From assembly GCA_021827845.1 (NCBI GenBank), contig JAKAUB010000252.1, positions 1 to 34,604 on the forward strand: 34,604 bases of DNA, read 5' to 3'. The notes beneath the pieces were generated by a model. That model did not search any database and had not been told where the DNA came from. It saw only the letters and a list, made by a program, of their open reading frames with translations. The stretch is from Acidobacteriota bacterium. GTDB lineage: Bacteria; Acidobacteriota; Terriglobia; Terriglobales; Acidobacteriaceae. Made by a program: the position numbers and the translations under genes. Of this stretch, positions 32,608-34,604 are shown in pieces. Within the stretch, counting starts at the first letter, position 1; each line of letters opens with the position of its first letter.

Positions 32608-32763
32608 CTAGCGCTTGCTGGCTCCGCGGGTCAATTTCCGGACTTTCTTCTTGGCGGAGCCACGAGGGGTGGTCCGCTTGGGCTTGGGGGTGGCCTTTTT
32701 GCGTGCGGTCCGCTTCACCTTTTTGCGTTCCGTGCGGTCAGAGATTGCTTTTGTATTTGCCAT
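32608..32763 (-). CDS. 51-residue Lys/Arg-rich small protein
   Basis: The ATG at 32763 starts a 51-residue frame (MANTKAISDRTERKKVKRTA, continuing to RKLTRGASKR) ending in TAG at 32608. About two fifths of the residues are Lys or Arg, with Ala, Thr and Pro, and there are no acidic residues after about position 12. This resembles histone-H1-like tails or small ribosome/nucleic-acid-binding proteins, but I do not recognise a family. Codons are mostly GC-ending, as in native genes. It lies 75 bp downstream of the PcrA-like gene in the same direction and is followed by a strong hairpin. Binding to DNA or RNA is an inference from charge only. Confidence 0.6.
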   Translation of the reverse strand: MANTKAISDRTERKKVKRTARKKATPKPKRTTPRGSAKKKVRKLTRGASKR

Positions 32764-32838
32764 TCGTTGTCAGTGCTCCGTACTTCTCCAAAAAAGTTAT
32801 GCCAGCGCGGTCCGCAGAAACATCCGTCGCCGGGCGGA

Positions 32839-34604
32839 CTACATCCGCTCCAGTTGCGCAAATTTCTCTACAAGTTTCTTGATGCCGAACCGAGAGAATT
32901 GTACCGTAACCTTCGCATCTTCCCCTTCACCCTCACGGCGGAAGACCACGCCTTCGCCGTATTTCGGATGACGCACACGCTGCCCGCTGCGAAAGCCCGT
33001 CGCGCCGGAGGTTTCAGGTGTGGGCAGCTTCGGCCGCGGAAACTTTTGTCCGCGTACCTTGAAAAACTCCGCCACGTTGTCGATGGAATTCTTCTCGCGT
33101 CCGGCTGCTCCGGCTGCCGGCTTGTATTCCGCGCTCTGGTCCTCATCCTCGTACGACCACTGGCTGGCGGCGGGCCGCTGCTGACGCGCACCCTGCCACG
33201 GCCGCGTGGATTGCGCCGCATAACCGCCCCAGCTTTCGGCTGGCGCAGGCGCGCTCAGGTCTTCAATCAGGTTCGGCGGAATCTCACCGACAAAGCGTGA
33301 GGGCGTCGAGGGTTCCGGTGAATCATTGCCATAGCGGCGGCGGAAGCGCGCCCGCGTCACCAGCAGGGCATTCATCGCTCGCGTTATGCCGACGTAGCAA
33401 AGCCGCCGCTCCTCTTCCAAACCTGCGGGGTCGCCCGCTGTGCGCGAATGCGGAAACAGTCCCTCTTCCATGCCCGCGAGAAACACCAGTGGAAACTCCA
33501 GCCCCTTGGCGGCGTGCAGCGTCATCAGCGTGACGCGCGCATTCGGATCGTACTTGTCCGTATCGCTGGCCAGTGCCGCGTGGTCCAGAAACTCCATCAG
33601 GCTCTCGCCGCGCTCATGGGCATCCTGGGCCGCGTTCACCAGTTCGCGCAGGTTTTCAATCCGCGACAGCGACTCCGGCGAAGCCTCCATCTCCAGCGCG
33701 CGGATGTACCCGCTGCGATCGATGAGAAACTTCACCAGCTCCGGCAACGTGGCGGCCTCGCCGGGTGCGCGGAACGCGGGCCGCTCTGAAACGTCCTCCG
33801 CGCCGCTGCGCATCTGGGCGGCACTCACCAGCGGCTTCTGCCGCTCGCCCGTGGGCTGGGCAAATGGCGAAAACTCCGCTGGATCGAAGGCGATATCCGC
33901 CTGCCCGGAGTCCTCGTCGGCCGCTGCCCCAAAGTCGAAGGCGATCGCCGCATCCTCGGTCGCATCCCCATTTGCATCCGCCGGCACGCCGTCCGCTCCG
34001 GCGTCGGCCGCCAGTTTTTCGGCGAATCCGGGGTGCAACATCGCGCGCGCATCGTCGATCAGCGTGCGAAACGTTTCGAGGGCTGCCACGGCGCGGGCCG
34101 GCACCAGCCGCTGCTCCACGGCATCCCGCAGCGCCTCCCAGGTGCTGCGGCCGGTCTCCAGCGCCATCCGCTCCAGCGTCTCTAGCGTCGCCTTGCCAAT
34201 GCCACGCACCGGAGTATTGATCACGCGCTGCAGCGCAATTGAGTCGCTGGGGTTCAGCACCAGCTTCAAATAGCTCAGCAGGTCTTTGATCTCCGCGCGC
34301 TCGTAGAAACTGAAGCCGCCGACCATGGTGTACTTCACGCCGTAGCGGCGCAGCGCCTCTTCAATCAGGCGCGACTGCGAATTGGTGCGGTAGAGCACGG
34401 CGACCCGCGGCGGCTCTTGCTCATTGCCGGTCTCGCGCAGAAATTTCTGGATGCGATCGGCAATGAACAGTGCCTCACCCTCGCCATCCAGCGCCTCATA
34501 CATGCCGATCAGGCTGCCGCCGTCACGCGCCGTCCACAGCTTCTTTCCCTTGCGCTGCAGGTTGTTGCCCACCACGGCGCCCGCTGCTTCAAGAATCACC
34601 TGCG
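32839..34604 (-). CDS. PcrA/UvrD-type superfamily 1 DNA helicase (partial, 5' end beyond the window)
   Basis: These ATP-driven 3'-5' helicases serve repair and plasmid replication. The visible 587 or so residues begin inside the protein (VILEAAGAVVGNN, GKKLWT). They contain VAVLYRTNSQSRLIEEAL, GFSFYERAEIKDLLSYL, VTLMTLHAAKGLEFPLVFLAGMEEGLFPH and EEERRLCYVGITRAM, which are motifs IV to VI. The C-terminal end, GQRVRHPKYGEGVVFRR to FAQLERM, is the PcrA Tudor-like tail that contacts RNA polymerase. Walker motifs lie outside the window. An unusual acidic, Ala/Asp-rich insertion of about 90 residues (near visible residues 195-285) interrupts the 2B region. The frame is open to the last base. PcrA is more likely than Rep because of the tail. 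Confidence 0.92.
   Translation of the reverse strand, partial: QVILEAAGAVVGNNLQRKGKKLWTARDGGSLIGMYEALDGEGEALFIADRIQKFLRETGNEQEPPRVAVLYRTNSQSRLIEEALRRYGVKYTMVGGFSFYERAEIKDLLSYLKLVLNPSDSIALQRVINTPVRGIGKATLETLERMALETGRSTWEALRDAVEQRLVPARAVAALETFRTLIDDARAMLHPGFAEKLAADAGADGVPADANGDATEDAAIAFDFGAAADEDSGQADIAFDPAEFSPFAQPTGERQKPLVSAAQMRSGAEDVSERPAFRAPGEAATLPELVKFLIDRSGYIRALEMEASPESLSRIENLRELVNAAQDAHERGESLMEFLDHAALASDTDKYDPNARVTLMTLHAAKGLEFPLVFLAGMEEGLFPHSRTAGDPAGLEEERRLCYVGITRAMNALLVTRARFRRRYGNDSPEPSTPSRFVGEIPPNLIEDLSAPAPAESWGGYAAQSTRPWQGARQQRPAASQWSYEDEDQSAEYKPAAGAAGREKNSIDNVAEFFKVRGQKFPRPKLPTPETSGATGFRSGQRVRHPKYGEGVVFRREGEGEDAKVTVQFSRFGIKKLVEKFAQLERM

Noticed and set aside
1-34604. CRISPR arrays
   Set aside because: No regularly spaced short repeats were seen anywhere. 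The only long repeat pair is the 220-bp gene-end duplication.

Overview
The window looks like a chromosomal segment of an Acidobacteriota bacterium, probably class Terriglobia. This rests on gene content rather than a marker gene. It has a very large Oar-like TonB-dependent receptor with an N-terminal carboxypeptidase-regulatory-like domain, CadC-like membrane regulators (one fused to TPRs), an FG-GAP/ASPIC-UnbV protein beside a secreted TPR protein, and secreted Ig-repeat proteins. Most genes have high-GC codon usage. Three genes are visibly richer in A/T and sit in what look like acquired inserts.

Layout. 1-3119: tail of an unknown gene, then rarA coupled to a SpoU-family RNA methyltransferase (minus), with a divergent Sua5/TsaC-type gene. 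3183-7982: YdcF-like protein, small secreted protein, an A/T-rich one-gene insert between 19-bp direct repeats, a CRTAC1-like protein (minus) and a divergent secreted TPR protein. 8000-18669: a glycan-use locus with a membrane-anchored winged-helix-like regulator (minus), then a divergent TonB-dependent receptor, GH31 alpha-glycosidase and six-hairpin glycosidase. 18859-20852: tRNA-Ser(CGA), a decayed RAYT-type transposase and a CadC-TPR regulator. 21267-23408: a secreted EXORDIUM-like protein with a HELAE motif, its terminator, and the 5' stub of a sodium:solute symporter. 23720-26518: aconitase acnA. 26648-29814: an accessory island with a GT-C-like membrane protein and an acyltransferase-3 gene, the latter bracketed by two copies of the 3' part of a small membrane-protein gene. 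29908-34604: adenosine-deaminase-family gene translationally coupled to an APC permease, a 51-residue Lys/Arg-rich protein, and the C-terminal part of a PcrA/UvrD helicase that runs off the right edge.

How the parts may work together. The receptor, GH31 and six-hairpin genes read as one operon for binding and breaking an alpha-linked glucan or oligosaccharide, with the divergent regulator as likely controller. The two island genes resemble surface-polysaccharide decoration functions. The strongest unexplained signal is that two A/T-rich inserts lie exactly at the 3' end of a minus-strand gene and are bracketed by direct repeats of that 3' end, with no recombinase gene nearby. At the second site all nine differences between the repeat copies fall at third codon positions, which argues that one copy came from a functional allele of a related strain. 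All assignments come from reading the sequence; no searches were run.
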